Part shown: positions 19,961-30,578 of the stretch, in pieces | How the letters are laid out: every line of letters begins with the position of its first letter | How positions within the stretch are numbered: position 1 is the stretch's first letter | DNA from: Didymella arachidicola | Lineage: Eukaryota > Ascomycota > Dothideomycetes > Pleosporales > Didymellaceae | Assembly (NCBI GenBank): GCA_016630955.3 | Contig: CM049988.1 | Span: 1,054,001-1,118,000, forward strand | Length of the DNA: 64,000 nucleotides | Reading direction: 5' to 3' | Position numbers and translations under genes: made by a program | Notes under the pieces: generated by a model | What the model saw: only the letters and a program-made list of their open reading frames with translations | The model's database searches: none | Told to the model about the DNA's origin: nothing

Positions 19961-22702
19961 ATGCCGAACGGTCGCAACAACAAACAAAGCCGTGAACGTC
20001 TCCAGCATAACAACGAGCCCCAGCGGCCTCACATTTCTCTACAACAGCAATTACCACCCCAGGCACAGCCAAATGTCTTAGAAAGCATACTTACACGCAT
20101 CATCATGGCCGGCGACGAGGAGCTGCCCTGGAACGTCTCGCGGTGCAACCGGCTGCTACGTCCGCTGTCGTCCAAACTCGCGAAGCTGCGAAGAGAGCTC
20201 GAGCTGCCCCGGACAGCCCACCAAGAACCGCGCACGACTTCCTCGGCCTTTGCCACAAAGGCGACGCCGCAGAAGACGACCAATTTCACGCGACCAGCGA
20301 ACAAGCCCCGCGGATTCGAGAAAGCACGCGACCCGGACTGGCGGCCAGGACCAAAGGGCGCGAAGAAGACGTATGGAGGACGTAAGGCAAAGAGGCTGTC
20401 TGGGTCGAAAACAAGCAGTACAGGTGCTGAAAATGTCGCTCGACCTGGCGAGATCGCCTTCACGCCGCTCATTGCCCGCATGGGAGGGCAGATAGCGGAT
20501 AGTCCGCTCACGCAGGGCTCGCCGTTGAGAAAGTACTCCAAGAGCCGCGGACCTCTCGTGGCGCCAATTGATCGGACCGAGAGCCTTGGATCACAAGTAC
20601 CGGCCGACGTCAAGAAGCTGGTCGTGGGCATGCTGGAGGCCTACGCCAACATCCTACACGCAACGCACGAAAAGAGGAGCAGGCAAGGGACCAGCTCGCT
20701 GATGAGCGCGTGCTTGAGGAAACTTCCGGCATACATCGAACTAGAAGAGCACTTCGCAGAGCTGGATCAGCTGGACGACAACGAGGACACCGAGGGTCGA
20801 GACATCGCGAGTGAGATCTACGAGGACCTGGAGGCACGCTTCGAGCAGCGGCGGGGGCAAGGCTGGCGACCCTTCAAGCACGTCGTACGCGCGCACGCCA
20901 CATCCCTGCTGTGCAGTGCCATAGCAGATAGAATACTTGGCACGGAAAGCCTGGTGTACTTCCACAGCCATTGCCTAGACGCTGGGGCATATGACGAAGC
21001 CGAAGAGATGCTTGTGGCTGCCCTACCTTTGCTCCAAACGCTTTCCATTCCTATCAACGTCCACGCCGACTTCTTTGGTCAGAAGGACATTTATTTGTCG
21101 ACTGCCATGGCCTTTGTGCATCGTACTGGGCGGTACCGCTTCCTCTACGACCTCTTGGAGCACATGGTCGCACATGAGCTGCTGCCTCTTGAGTGGCTTG
21201 CCACAACCCGGATGCGCCCAATCTGGGATCGAGTAGTGCGCACCATCACCGAGGGCGACCAGCGAACTATGCCCGCTGCTTCGCGCTTCCTTGAGACTTG
21301 CATGCTCGCGGGCATGGGCCTGCTAAATGAGCGTCTGCTTACAGATGAGGTCACAGGCGCAATTGCTAGGCGCTTTGTGCCATCTGCAAGAGACGACCTG
21401 CGCCAAGCTCTCAACACAACTTTCTCGAGCCTCGTCACAGTGTTGTGCAGCATTGCTCTTGTCAACGCCAGCCGAGAAGACAACGCCGGTAGAATCATCT
21501 CCAGGCGAGTCACACAGATGTTAGACGCCATTACTGTCGCTCTTGCATCTCGATCTGGTGTCGAGACCGAGCTCAAGCTGTTGGAGGCAGACGCGGATGA
21601 CCTGCAGATCTTCGGACAGCGTGCTTGCTGGGCCGTCTTCTGCTCCTTCTTGGTACATCTTGACGGCTGCGAGATAGACTCGAGCATGGTCAGCCCTTCA
21701 ACCTCCACACTAATCCAGTACTTAAGCACCGTAATACGTCAGTACTCAGCCAACGGCGTGAACTCTTCGACTGTCCTCGCAACTCTGCCTCTCCTCATCT
21801 CTGCAACAGCTCGGGGCACAGGCCGTATCTGGCACGACTCCGGCTTCACCCAACTACAGCGCCTAACACAGACAATGACGAGCCTCTCTGGACACCGCCT
21901 ACCCCACAAACTCTGGACACTGAAGCGCATAGCCCTCGAGTCCGCCACCGAGTTCGCCAATGACACCGACAGCTCCGAACACCTAAAGTACGCGAACGAT
22001 GTCGAAAAGCAACTGCACACCTCAGGTCGCCTCATCATCATGCCCACACCACGTAAATCCGACACGCCATCCAGCGTGTCCAGCAGCGGAGGCTTCAGAT
22101 GGGAAGACGGCATCGGCGAATGGGTCGCCTGCACACCATTCATAGAACAGCACGCACGCCCCTCCCAAAAACCAGTCCGCGCACTAACACTCCTCCCCCC
22201 TACACCAGCACCCTCAGACTCAGACTCCGACAACAGCAACGAAGAAGATGTGATCCAGGACTCCGACCACGACATCGCCAACGACCCCATCCTCCCCTCT
22301 TCACCCGCCCTACACTCCTCCCCCATAAAACCCCCCCGCCGCCCCAAATCCCTCCTCGGGAAACGCACACGCGCATCCTCCCCATGCGTCCTCATCCCCT
22401 TGAAACGCAGAAATCCCACCCCGCCAGACACACCGGTCCGGTTCTACCCCTGCCTGCCCGAGGACAACGCTCCGGAATCCAACGCGAGCACCAAGCCCGA
22501 GACGCGCTCCAAACCCGACACACGCCCCGAGGGAAGGAAGCTGCGGCGCAGCACAACGGATATCAAGCGCTTACGCCAACAACTAGCGACGCAGCGCAGC
22601 CGGTCGAGTTTGAAAGGGTTGAGGGATGTGAGGAGGGTGAGCTATTGGGTTAGTTGCGATGGGGCGGAGGATAGTGAGGATGAGTTGAGTTTTGGGTTTT
22701 AA
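19961..22702 (+). CDS. large conserved fungal protein of unknown function
   Basis: Open frame of 913 residues from the ATG at 19961. A more likely start is the ATG at 20105 (MAGDEELPWNVSRCNRLLRP), because the residues before it are low complexity and those after it look conserved; that gives 865 residues. A basic Ser/Lys-rich region is followed, from about VKKLVVGMLEAYANIL, by ~450 residues of helical character resembling alpha-solenoid repeats (AYDEAEEMLVAALPLLQTL, RTGRYRFLYDLLEHMVAHEL). The C-terminus is acidic then basic and disordered, with SDSDSDNSNEED and KRRNPTPPDTP. I cannot name a function. It is single-exon and convergent with the F-box/LRR gene. Confidence 0.75.
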   Translation: MPNGRNNKQSRERLQHNNEPQRPHISLQQQLPPQAQPNVLESILTRIIMAGDEELPWNVSRCNRLLRPLSSKLAKLRRELELPRTAHQEPRTTSSAFATKATPQKTTNFTRPANKPRGFEKARDPDWRPGPKGAKKTYGGRKAKRLSGSKTSSTGAENVARPGEIAFTPLIARMGGQIADSPLTQGSPLRKYSKSRGPLVAPIDRTESLGSQVPADVKKLVVGMLEAYANILHATHEKRSRQGTSSLMSACLRKLPAYIELEEHFAELDQLDDNEDTEGRDIASEIYEDLEARFEQRRGQGWRPFKHVVRAHATSLLCSAIADRILGTESLVYFHSHCLDAGAYDEAEEMLVAALPLLQTLSIPINVHADFFGQKDIYLSTAMAFVHRTGRYRFLYDLLEHMVAHELLPLEWLATTRMRPIWDRVVRTITEGDQRTMPAASRFLETCMLAGMGLLNERLLTDEVTGAIARRFVPSARDDLRQALNTTFSSLVTVLCSIALVNASREDNAGRIISRRVTQMLDAITVALASRSGVETELKLLEADADDLQIFGQRACWAVFCSFLVHLDGCEIDSSMVSPSTSTLIQYLSTVIRQYSANGVNSSTVLATLPLLISATARGTGRIWHDSGFTQLQRLTQTMTSLSGHRLPHKLWTLKRIALESATEFANDTDSSEHLKYANDVEKQLHTSGRLIIMPTPRKSDTPSSVSSSGGFRWEDGIGEWVACTPFIEQHARPSQKPVRALTLLPPTPAPSDSDSDNSNEEDVIQDSDHDIANDPILPSSPALHSSPIKPPRRPKSLLGKRTRASSPCVLIPLKRRNPTPPDTPVRFYPCLPEDNAPESNASTKPETRSKPDTRPEGRKLRRSTTDIKRLRQQLATQRSRSSLKGLRDVRRVSYWVSCDGAEDSEDELSFGF

Positions 22703-23002
22703 GATTTCCTGGTCTAGATGGGTTGGTGTTGTGCTGGTGTTCTGTTAGAGATACCCTATTTTTTTTTGCATAGCGCTTTGAATATCACCAATTTACATTC
22801 ATTGTGTACGCTCAAATGCATGGAGAGGTAGGTAGATTGGAGATGAAGGGAGCGGTGCTCGACCTGATGTAAATTCATGTTTGGATGCTATGCGGTGAAT
22901 GCGCAAATCGCTATCGCACTCCAGCCTGAAAAACGCCTGCCTCTATGGTGCATGGAAAACGGGACAGATCAACGAACAACAAGAAAAGTTGAGCACACGG
23001 CC
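22703..23002. other. convergent 3' intergenic stretch
   Basis: Shared 3' flank of two converging genes. A T run follows the plus-strand stop at about 22755. Nothing else is visible. Confidence 0.45.
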
Positions 23003-25111
23003 TCACATAACAAGACACCCCCCAGGACCACTCCTCGCACGGCGTCGACGGCCAACACCACCAGTCGTCTCCGCACCGCCTTCTTCCTCATCGACATGCA
23101 TCATCTGCGCTTCTCGCGCCCTCCTCCTGCGTCTCCGCGCGCCGGCACCGCCAACGCCCGCTTCTTCATTCATCATCATCCAATCCGCCCACTTGCGCTC
23201 CAGCCGCGCCGCAGCCGCAAAGTCGCCGCGCAGAACGCGCTTGGTGTGCTCCTCGACGGTGGGCTGCCAGCTGTAGAAGCACTTCAGCCCGATGACTTCG
23301 CGGGGGTACGTGGCGGTCTGGTTCTGTGCGGCGGGCGACGGACGGGTGATTTCTGCGTTGCGCGACAGGACCTCGCGGACACCGGTCCATGTCACGTTCG
23401 CGCAGTCGTATGCTACGATGCGCAGGCCGATGTGCGGGCGCTCTGAGCTGGACAGGGCGCGCGCGAGGCGGTTGCGAGCGCGCATGCTTGCTGCGCCCTC
23501 AGCGAGGACGAGGTCGGAGATGCGGGTGTTGTCCATTTCGAGCGAGGTGAGGTTAGTGCAGGATTTCAGCACGGGGAGCATGCCTGCGTCGCCGAGGTTC
23601 TCGCAGTATGAGATACAGAGGTGCTTCAGGTGGGCCGCGCATGGTGCTTCGGCGAGGGTCTTGAGGGCGTCATTGGAGAGCGCGTCGAGCTCTTCGAGGT
23701 CGAGATGCGTTAGCACCGGGAGTGTGGGGAGGAGCGAGGTCAGGGTGTCATCCGTCAGGCCACCGCATTTCGAGAGCTGAAGACCTTCCAAGAAGGGGAC
23801 GTTGCCGACCAGGGTCTTCGCACCAACGTCGGTGATGGTGCGGCAGCGTGTGAGATCCAAGTGCTTGAGTCTGCGTGGCGGCACGATTGGGCGGTCAGTA
23901 AGGACGTCAACTTCTTGGTCGATGCCTTCAATAAGGGCAGAGAGCGACTCGTCGTTGAGGCTGTCGCAGTTCATCAGAACCAGCCTCTCCAGAGTGTTGC
24001 GCTGAAAAAGCTCAGTCATCAGCTCGACGTCATCCCAGCCTCGCACTTCGCCGGCACGCAAATCGCGCAGCTTAGGGCAGCCTTGAATGACCTTGAGCAG
24101 CCCTCGGTGATCGATGTTATTGCACCAGGAAATATTCAGGACCTCAACTCGTGGGCAATTCGTCGCAATGATCTTCATTGCGGCGTTCGTTGCACCAGCC
24201 AAGCCAGACAAGTTGACATGGACAAGTCGTGTATTGGAGAGGAGGAAAGTGTGGATTGATGAACGGTCGATTCGACATCCCTCAAGCGAAAAGTTCTCAA
24301 GATTTTGACAAGCTTCGAGAAAGCCGTCCTTGTTCCATCGCTCGCGTAATTGAACGCAGCCTCGCAGGTTGAGATCCTTTACGAATGGTCCAGCTGATGT
24401 GATGATGTTGATCAACGCATCTGCCGAGATGTTGCGGTAAAACTTGCTAGTGTCCAGGTTGCTCCACAGCTGGCCGTCAAAGCACATTGCATGCCACGAC
24501 TTGGACACAAGTGAGCACCGCACGATCTGCTTGGGTGTGAGATATTGCAGAATCTGCATGCGGATCTCAGCCGGAATGTCGCCCCAGAAGTTGAGCTTCT
24601 TTGGCGCTGTCTTCCGGATGGGTTGCGAAAAGTAGTCACCATCTGTGTCCAATCCTGCTCTAGTATGGGGCCGTGTGCACGACGGAAGTCCAACTGAAGA
24701 CGCAAAGTTTGGTGTTCTCATCCGCAGACGGTACTTCTCGTCGTCGAAGGGGCTGCCAGGTGGGCTGTTGGCGACCGAGGTGGGTGCCGTTGAAAAGCCA
24801 TTGGACAGCTCTGACGAGTACGAGCTGCCAAACGAGTTGCCATACGGCGATCCTGCCCCTGCCAGTGAGACGCAGGACATGGACGCCTTGGGCTGACTCC
24901 TCAAGCTGTGTGAGCGTGTCCGTCCCATGCTTGCCAGGCTCAGACTCGGCGAGGAGCCCATGCGCTGCAGCCCGCTGAGCAGCCGCTGTCTGCCCTTGAG
25001 CTTCGTCGGTCGGTCGATCGGGAGGGCATGGATCGTCGGCGTTCCCGGCGTTGGCGTCTCCATTCCTTCCGGATGCTCGAGGACGACGGCGTCGATAGAT
25101 GTTGGCTCCAT
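23003..25111 (-). CDS. F-box/LRR protein with C-terminal CaaX box (SCF ligase substrate receptor)
   Basis: 702 residues from the first ATG (MEPTSIDAVVLEHPEGM). After a Ser-rich N-terminus comes an F-box (FWGDIPAEIRMQILQYLTPK, then VRCSLVSKSWHAMCF), which should bind Skp1. It is followed by about a dozen Amn1/Grr1-type leucine-rich repeats, for example VKDLNLRGC, VEVLNISWCNNI, LKHLDLTRCRTITDVG, LEGLQLSKCGGLTDD and LKHLCISYCENLGDAG, which would bind substrate. The C-terminus is Arg-rich and ends GPGGCLVM-stop, a CaaX prenylation motif. Mammalian FBXL2 and FBXL20 also end in a CaaX box, so a membrane-tethered SCF receptor is plausible by analogy. The frame is intact with no intron. The substrate is unknown. 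Confidence 0.87.
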   Translation of the reverse strand: MEPTSIDAVVLEHPEGMETPTPGTPTIHALPIDRPTKLKGRQRLLSGLQRMGSSPSLSLASMGRTRSHSLRSQPKASMSCVSLAGAGSPYGNSFGSSYSSELSNGFSTAPTSVANSPPGSPFDDEKYRLRMRTPNFASSVGLPSCTRPHTRAGLDTDGDYFSQPIRKTAPKKLNFWGDIPAEIRMQILQYLTPKQIVRCSLVSKSWHAMCFDGQLWSNLDTSKFYRNISADALINIITSAGPFVKDLNLRGCVQLRERWNKDGFLEACQNLENFSLEGCRIDRSSIHTFLLSNTRLVHVNLSGLAGATNAAMKIIATNCPRVEVLNISWCNNIDHRGLLKVIQGCPKLRDLRAGEVRGWDDVELMTELFQRNTLERLVLMNCDSLNDESLSALIEGIDQEVDVLTDRPIVPPRRLKHLDLTRCRTITDVGAKTLVGNVPFLEGLQLSKCGGLTDDTLTSLLPTLPVLTHLDLEELDALSNDALKTLAEAPCAAHLKHLCISYCENLGDAGMLPVLKSCTNLTSLEMDNTRISDLVLAEGAASMRARNRLARALSSSERPHIGLRIVAYDCANVTWTGVREVLSRNAEITRPSPAAQNQTATYPREVIGLKCFYSWQPTVEEHTKRVLRGDFAAAARLERKWADWMMMNEEAGVGGAGARRRRRRAREAQMMHVDEEEGGAETTGGVGRRRRARSGPGGCLVM

Positions 25112-26597
25112 CTTGCTCTGCTGTTGCAGTATCGGCGGCCCCGGCGATAGTGGGCGGAAGTGTGCGAGGAGGAAGGGTCCTAGTTTGTCCTGATGTAATG
25201 AAAGGCAGCACTCAAAATTCCTGGATGACAGGTCCAAAGACCAGGTTACTGTTTCAGCCGCAGACCAAGAGCGAGGGAAAGTAAAAAGACTACAGCCGAC
25301 CTGGCGGTTGGGTATGCGCGGTTTTTGGTCCACGTACAGCCCCGGGCCTAGAAAGAGCGGGGATATAGGCCCGTGAGGAACGATGCGCCGCTAGGAGACG
25401 AGGCGTGGGTCAACGAGCCTTAGCCGCGGAGGCGAGATCTGGACATGCAGAACTATCGAAATGTAGTGTGCTTGCTAGAAGCCCATGGGAAGCTCTGGAG
25501 AGAAGTGCATTCAAAGATGCTGGAGGAGCACGCGAGATCTTGTGTCCAAGGCTTACCTTCCACGACAGCGGGCAGCACCTGCCTTATCGCCATTCGAGAG
25601 GAAAGCGCGCCCCACGTCCACGTGCACGCACCACCATGTGGATCACCGGCACCGACTGGCGAACGGCGCTGGTCGCTTGACGTCCGCTACCGCGCCGAAC
25701 TGTCGTGTGAGGCGATAACAGAAGTTTGCCCGTTCGGCAGCTATCATATCAAGGTCATGTACAGACTTGGTTATCTTCAGCGTTCAGCTCAGCATTAGCT
25801 GCTCAGCTTCTTGCTGTCTCAGGATGGCCTCTCGGTCGGTTCTCCTTCGCGGCTCATCGATGCCGTGGCGTGCATGCAGGGCAAACAACACTAATCGTAT
25901 TCATACAACGGCCGAATCCCACCAATCTGGCCCACGATCAGACGTCGACCAGGCGGAGCTTGTGGAGAGCCCAGCGCGCCCAGGAACAGCCCCCAGTCTT
26001 TCAGCCGCTGGACACGACGCCCGGTGCGAATCACTGCCGCTGTCGTGCTGCTGATCTTGAATGTTGATGTTGGTGTTGGAAACGTTGCTGAAGATCTTCA
26101 TGAAAGAGCTGACCTTAGAGCGACTCTGTAATGGAGGGTCAGATGAGGCCTGAGGCTGTGGCATGGACAGCTCACGACTGACAGCAATTTGATTGGCAGG
26201 ATATCTGAGACCTGAGCATGCGTGACCTGTGGTGCGATAAGAGCAACGCATTGCGACTCTGCTGTGAGCACGCGGACACAGTATGGCGATACTGACTGTC
26301 ATTTCACTTGCAGCTCGAGAACACTTGTGATGTTCCTGGTCAGAGGTTGTGTCTTGAAGCAGGTGATTGTCCTTTGCATCTCGAAAAGCATGCAGGTTCG
26401 AGTACACAGCGCCGAGGTACAGTTCGTGGTTTGATGCCCCACATCTGCGAGAAAGTTGCGAAAAGAGTGCATCGACGTTCACTGTCTTCCACATAACAAC
26501 TGCCTCATGGTCCTACGAAAGATGTGTCTGCAATTGTGTTTCTTCGCTTTATGGGGTAACGTCTATCCGTGCAACTCCTATTACGCCGCCGAATCCC
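25112..26597. other. intergenic stretch upstream of the F-box/LRR gene
   Basis: Holds the F-box/LRR promoter (25112 onward) and the 3' flank of the DUF1772 gene. A 118-codon plus-strand frame at 25445-25798 and a 197-codon minus-strand frame at 25901-26494 are the only ATG-led candidates; neither resembles a family I know. Confidence 0.4.
25901..26494 (-). CDS. doubtful small hypothetical protein
   Basis: ATG-led frame of 197 codons. The last 87 residues, from the internal ATG at 26164 (MPQPQASSDPPLQSRSKVSS) to a WWDSAVV end, look like a short Ser-rich fungal protein. The first 110 look like translated non-coding DNA. It may therefore be an 87-residue gene starting at 26164, or chance. No family recognised. 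Confidence 0.25.
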   Translation of the reverse strand: MWKTVNVDALFSQLSRRCGASNHELYLGAVYSNLHAFRDAKDNHLLQDTTSDQEHHKCSRAASEMTVSIAILCPRAHSRVAMRCSYRTTGHACSGLRYPANQIAVSRELSMPQPQASSDPPLQSRSKVSSFMKIFSNVSNTNINIQDQQHDSGSDSHRASCPAAERLGAVPGRAGLSTSSAWSTSDRGPDWWDSAVV

Positions 26598-27292
26598 TCA
26601 TCCGAGCCTGTTTGCACCGCTTCGAAGCCCAACACCGCTAAATCCAACAACCTCCCTCTTGTCCAGCGCCGCAACGACCGTACACAATACTCCCGCAGCG
26701 ATCAGACCAGCCCGCGCAAGGTTCAACACTCCCCACCTGTCAATGAGCGCGTGTGTGGTCTCCTCCTCGGCAACACCTACCTCGACAGCCTTATCCTCTA
26801 GCGACTTCGAGTCGAGCTGGCTCATCCTCTCCTTGAGTTTGTTGTTCAGCGGCACGATGAAGGCGAGTGTGAACGGCACAATGCCGGGAATGAGGATCGC
26901 GGCTGCGACGTTTAGCTTGAAGGGCAGGGATGAGGCGTCCTCTGCTCCATGTCAGTGGTCTGTCGCACGCAGAATTGGACAAGCGACTGCGCACGGCTGT
27001 ATGCGACATATGCGCTTGCGAGTCCGCTGATGATGGCGAGCGGCTTGCCGTAGGACCCGCCCCTTATGAGTATCGTATACCATTGCTTTGCCGCGAGTGG
27101 AGCTGGCGCTTGCATCACAGCGGGCACAGCAATCAGCGAGAGACTTGCATTTGACCCTTGGGGTATCTGTCAGCGACACATGCACTGTGCGGTCGCGAGC
27201 CACTGACCGAGAAGATATCCGCTTGCTGTGATACCGAGGGCTTGCGCGATGAACAGACCTGGTGGGGTCTTTTGATTGAAGAGTGAGGCCAT
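26598..27292 (-). CDS. DUF1772-family membrane protein (anthrone-oxygenase-like)
   Basis: Exons 27292-27208, 27156-26995 and 26941-26598 give 196 residues; introns are 51 and 53 bases. The spliced protein starts MASLFNQKTPPGLFIAQALG and continues SNASLSLIAVPAVMQ, then WYTILIRGGSYGKPLAIIS. After the second splice it has VAAAILIPGIVPFTLAFIVP and ALIDRWGVLNLARAGLIAAG. Four hydrophobic helices and the MQ...W.....G...P and PFT......N patterns are typical of DUF1772. Some members are anthrone oxygenases of polyketide pathways, but most are single genes of unknown role, and no polyketide synthase is nearby. Its start lies about 530 bases from that of the divergent DUF7053 gene. Confidence 0.8.
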
Positions 27293-27818
27293 AATTGATC
27301 TATTGTACCTTTTGTAAATCGGTAAGAGTCTACGAAGGTGTAGTTCAGCACAACAAACTCAATTCGCTGAGGGGTGAGGTGCCTGATGCACGGCGTGGAG
27401 CTCTAGCTCCCCACAGCTGCGGAAGAGCTCCGCAACCAGCTCGTGCAAGGCGAGCTCAACGTCACCCGCGCGATAAGACTCAACGTCCTGATAGAAACCA
27501 CATAGATCGGTCCGCAGCGCTGAGTACCGGTATGCGCTTACGAGATGCGCTATCGCTGTCAGAGCCTAGGCTTCAAACGGACCGCCGGAAACCTAACATG
27601 TCGATCCGTGATGAAACCGCAACGCGACGATATGTAGCAACGCCGACCTCTTGTCTGACCTGTCCTCCACAGACTCACGTCGTATCCAAAGCTAACAACT
27701 TTTACTTACTCGTCTACTCACAACCTCACCCTAAGGTCTGAAATTGAGCAAGAGTTCACACGACGCCCTCACCACCGTCAACCCATAGGACCGCACCACC
27801 TCCCACCCCTCGCGCACC
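27293..27818. other. divergent promoter region between DUF1772 and DUF7053 genes
   Basis: About 526 bases between the two ATGs, which face away from each other. Overlapping plus-strand frames occur but have no support. No clear TATA box was found. Confidence 0.45.
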
Positions 27819-28423
27819 ATGTTCTGTAAGCCTCCAATGCCAACCCCCTACAATCCTCACTAACACCCCCAGCCCTATCCTCAACCGCAACCCTGCAGCA
27901 CATAACCCACCTCCCCGTCTCGACGCCCCTCGCCCTCGCCCTCACCTGCCTGCACAACCACGACCTGCTCATCCGCCTCGACCCGGAACTCTCCCACTAC
28001 GAAATCCTTCCCTCACCCGCCTCTGCACCCAACACCAAATGCTACAAAGTAACAGACAACATGCACACCCTCCCAAAAGGCCTCTGGGACACAACCGTCA
28101 CCTTCGAAGCAGACATCACCAACACCGAAGACGGGATCGAGTGGATCATCAGAGCGCCGCTGGGGCTCGTACAGCGGACTGTGTGGCGCGTAGTTAAGCG
28201 GGAGAGTCTGGGTGGGCAGGCCGGGAATGTGGTTGGGGATGAGGTTGGGATGTGGACGGATGGCGTGGGCGAGGGCGAGTGGAGTTTGGTTGAGGATGTG
28301 GAGATTAAGGCGAATAGGATGTTGACGGGGACGGTGAGGGGGAAGTGCGAGGCGAATTGGAGGGGGGTGCATGGAAGGTATGTTGGGCATGTGAGGGATG
28401 GGATGCAGGAGGGGAAGGTATGA
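27819..28423 (+). CDS. DUF7053-type small protein
   Basis: Exon 1 is only seven bases (ATGTTCT, 27819-27825); exon 2 is 27873-28423; the intron is 47 bases with a TCACTAACA branch site. The 185-residue product begins MFSLSSTATLQHITHLPVST and has CLHNHDLLIRLDPELSHYEI, MHTLPKGLWDTTVTFEADI and LVEDVEIKANRMLTGTV. These match the layout of DUF7053 proteins of ascomycetes: an N-terminal HNH-like helix, a central beta-rich part with an LPKG turn, and a C-terminal ED....N....G. No function is known. The tiny first exon makes the start easy to miss. Confidence 0.75.
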
Positions 28424-29743
28424 GGGTGAGTTGTGCTCTGTGAAGGTAGAAGGGGGGTAGTTATTTTTGGTCTACTTCAAGACGAAGTCACGAAAGAGAG
28501 GGCTATTATTCTTTTCATTTTTTACGTGATTTCCCGAATATGAAGCAGTGTACTCTTACCCACTAAAGTGTCCTTCCTGACCCAGCCTTTCATCGCCATT
28601 ATATACCACAAGTACGCGAGCGATCCAGGACGTACTCGGTTCTCACAGCGAGCAAGTCGAACCTCTAACCAACTAGACGTGCATTCATCACCTTTGACTT
28701 GCCTACTAGTCTGGCAAAGACCACTGAACAACGCTGCTTTGACAACACCCATTTTGATTAAGTTGTCGCAGTCTGCTTACGGATCTCAGTGAGCAAGTAC
28801 TAGTCGATGTTTTGCCCGTTGACGGGCTTTGGCTCTCATTCACGTTCGCCGTAGAGGCCAGCTAACAAAAGTTTCGTCGAGGAAATCCATCAACGTGCCG
28901 ATCCGAACACGCAATGCCTTCGCGCAGTCGCAATGGCAGTGCTCCGCACACTTGGAGCAGAAACTGCATCAGGATTCGGGGATTGAAACCTTTCCAGGCT
29001 TTTAGGTCTTGTCAAGTCGATATCACAGCTGCTGCATGTTGTAATAGAGGGTTGTAGGATACTGACTGATGATGTGATTAGGGAGTAGGGTGAACATTGT
29101 TACAAATACCTGGTCTGTTGACTAGACTAGCTTCGGCAGTATTGTCCTAGGGACTTTTCTACAGGTGATTCGTCGATCGTATAGCATGCTGGAAAGTGCT
29201 GATTCGGTCAATTGAGCTCGCTAAGCGCAGGTATGGTCACTGCTGGGAGATTGGTTGAACGACTGCTTGCCCTTCCTTGTTGTCTACTGGGCCTACCAAA
29301 TGAAAAGATATAGGGACGACAAGCGTTCGCCAGGCGCGTCGTACAATATCAAGTATGAACTTTCTGAATTTACCTTGAAAGTTCGATAGAACTAAGGATG
29401 TCTTCGCACGGTTGTAGTGATGTTCCACGGACAGCTCAAAATGGCATCAAATTCTCATCAAACCGGCATTGTTAATCTCTATTCCAATCTATGTGACACG
29501 AGTCACGTGGGTGGAAGTTTCGTTAGGCTGAAGGGCGTAAGTTTGACATTTTACAATTTAGCGCGGCTGCTCTACCGCAGCGCATCTGGCCATGTACTCA
29601 AAACTACCAATATTGCAGAAAAATTCACCATTTAATCACCATTTCTTCTTGACTTGGATAAACGACGACTTTGCTGCAATCACAAAAGGAAATTTCCTGC
29701 ATCCCTTCTATTCATCCTCTCAACCCGAACTTACGAAGCGATC
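28424..29743. other. 1.3-kb intergenic stretch
   Basis: Lies between two plus-strand genes. It shows only short frames, no inverted repeats and no RNA-gene signature that I can see. The promoter of the B3/B4-domain gene should be in its last few hundred bases. Confidence 0.45.
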
Positions 29744-30457
29744 ATGACCACCACATCGAAAGCACTGCTCGAAAGCGCCAGAATAGCCCCGGAGATCTTC
29801 AAACTCCGACCAGACTACCGAGCCCTACTCATCGTAGTCTCTGGCATTCCCACAGGTCCCAGCGACTCCAACTCCGAATCTCTTCTCCAAGAAGCCGAAA
29901 GCTCAGCCCGCGATGCCCTATCCAAGCAACCCGTCACTGACGTTCCACACGTCGCAGCCTGGCGCGACGCATACAAAGCCTTCGGTGCCAAGCCCAAAAA
30001 AGAACGCTCCAGCCTCGAGTCACTGATGCGCCGCGCTGAGGGCGGCCTGCCGAGGGTGAACCGGCTGACCGACATCTACAATGCGATTAGCGTCAAGTAC
30101 CAGATTCCCTTCGGCGGAGAAGATCTGGATAAGTACAGCGGCGCGCCTGTTTTGATTCGCGCGACGGGGAAGGAGCCGTTTGAGACGACTGCAGCGGGCG
30201 AGAAGGCCACGGAGTATCCTCCTGCGGGTGAGGTTGTGTGGTGCGATGATGCGGGCGTTACCTGCAGGAGGTGGAATTGGAGACAGTGCTCGAGGACGGG
30301 GATCAGTGATGATACGACGAGGGTGTTGTTCATTCTGGATGCGTTGGAGCCGTGCTCTGATGGTAATTTGGAGGCGGCCGCTGACGAACTGACGGCGGTT
30401 TTGGGGAGCCTGTCAACAGAAGTGAGTACAGAGCGCCGACTTATCTCGGCGTCATAA
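29744..30457 (+). CDS. stand-alone B3/B4-domain protein (PheT-like tRNA-binding fold)
   Basis: 237 residues from the first ATG (MTTTSKALLESARIAPEIFK). LRPDYRALLIVVSGIPTGP, then VAAWRDAYKAFGAKPKKERS, SSLESLMRRAEGGLPRVNRL and TDIYNAISVKYQIPFGGEDL fit the B3/B4 domain of phenylalanyl-tRNA synthetase beta chains as a stand-alone protein. GEVVWCDDAGVTCRRWNWRQ is the usual final part. Members occur in bacteria and fungi; some have been proposed to edit mischarged tRNA, but the role in fungi is open. Intronless with a GC-rich second half. A history of bacterial transfer is possible but cannot be shown here. Confidence 0.75.
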   Translation: MTTTSKALLESARIAPEIFKLRPDYRALLIVVSGIPTGPSDSNSESLLQEAESSARDALSKQPVTDVPHVAAWRDAYKAFGAKPKKERSSLESLMRRAEGGLPRVNRLTDIYNAISVKYQIPFGGEDLDKYSGAPVLIRATGKEPFETTAAGEKATEYPPAGEVVWCDDAGVTCRRWNWRQCSRTGISDDTTRVLFILDALEPCSDGNLEAAADELTAVLGSLSTEVSTERRLISAS

Positions 30458-30578
30458 GCCTGGCCGGCTTCGGTTATGATCAATAAAGCACGCTTGAACC
30501 GAAGAGGACATTTGTCATGACTTTAGAACGTTGCGAGATTGTATGGACTGCATGGCCTGGGCGCACATCCAGAACAAG

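Noticed and set aside
23003..23446. Plus-strand frames of 120-190 codons at 22877-23446
   Set aside because: They are out-of-frame images of the minus-strand F-box/LRR gene, whose LRR pattern and CaaX end are unambiguous.
26598..28423. DUF1772 plus DUF7053 pair as a secondary-metabolite cluster
   Set aside because: DUF1772 is sometimes an anthrone oxygenase, but there is no polyketide synthase or tailoring gene nearby.
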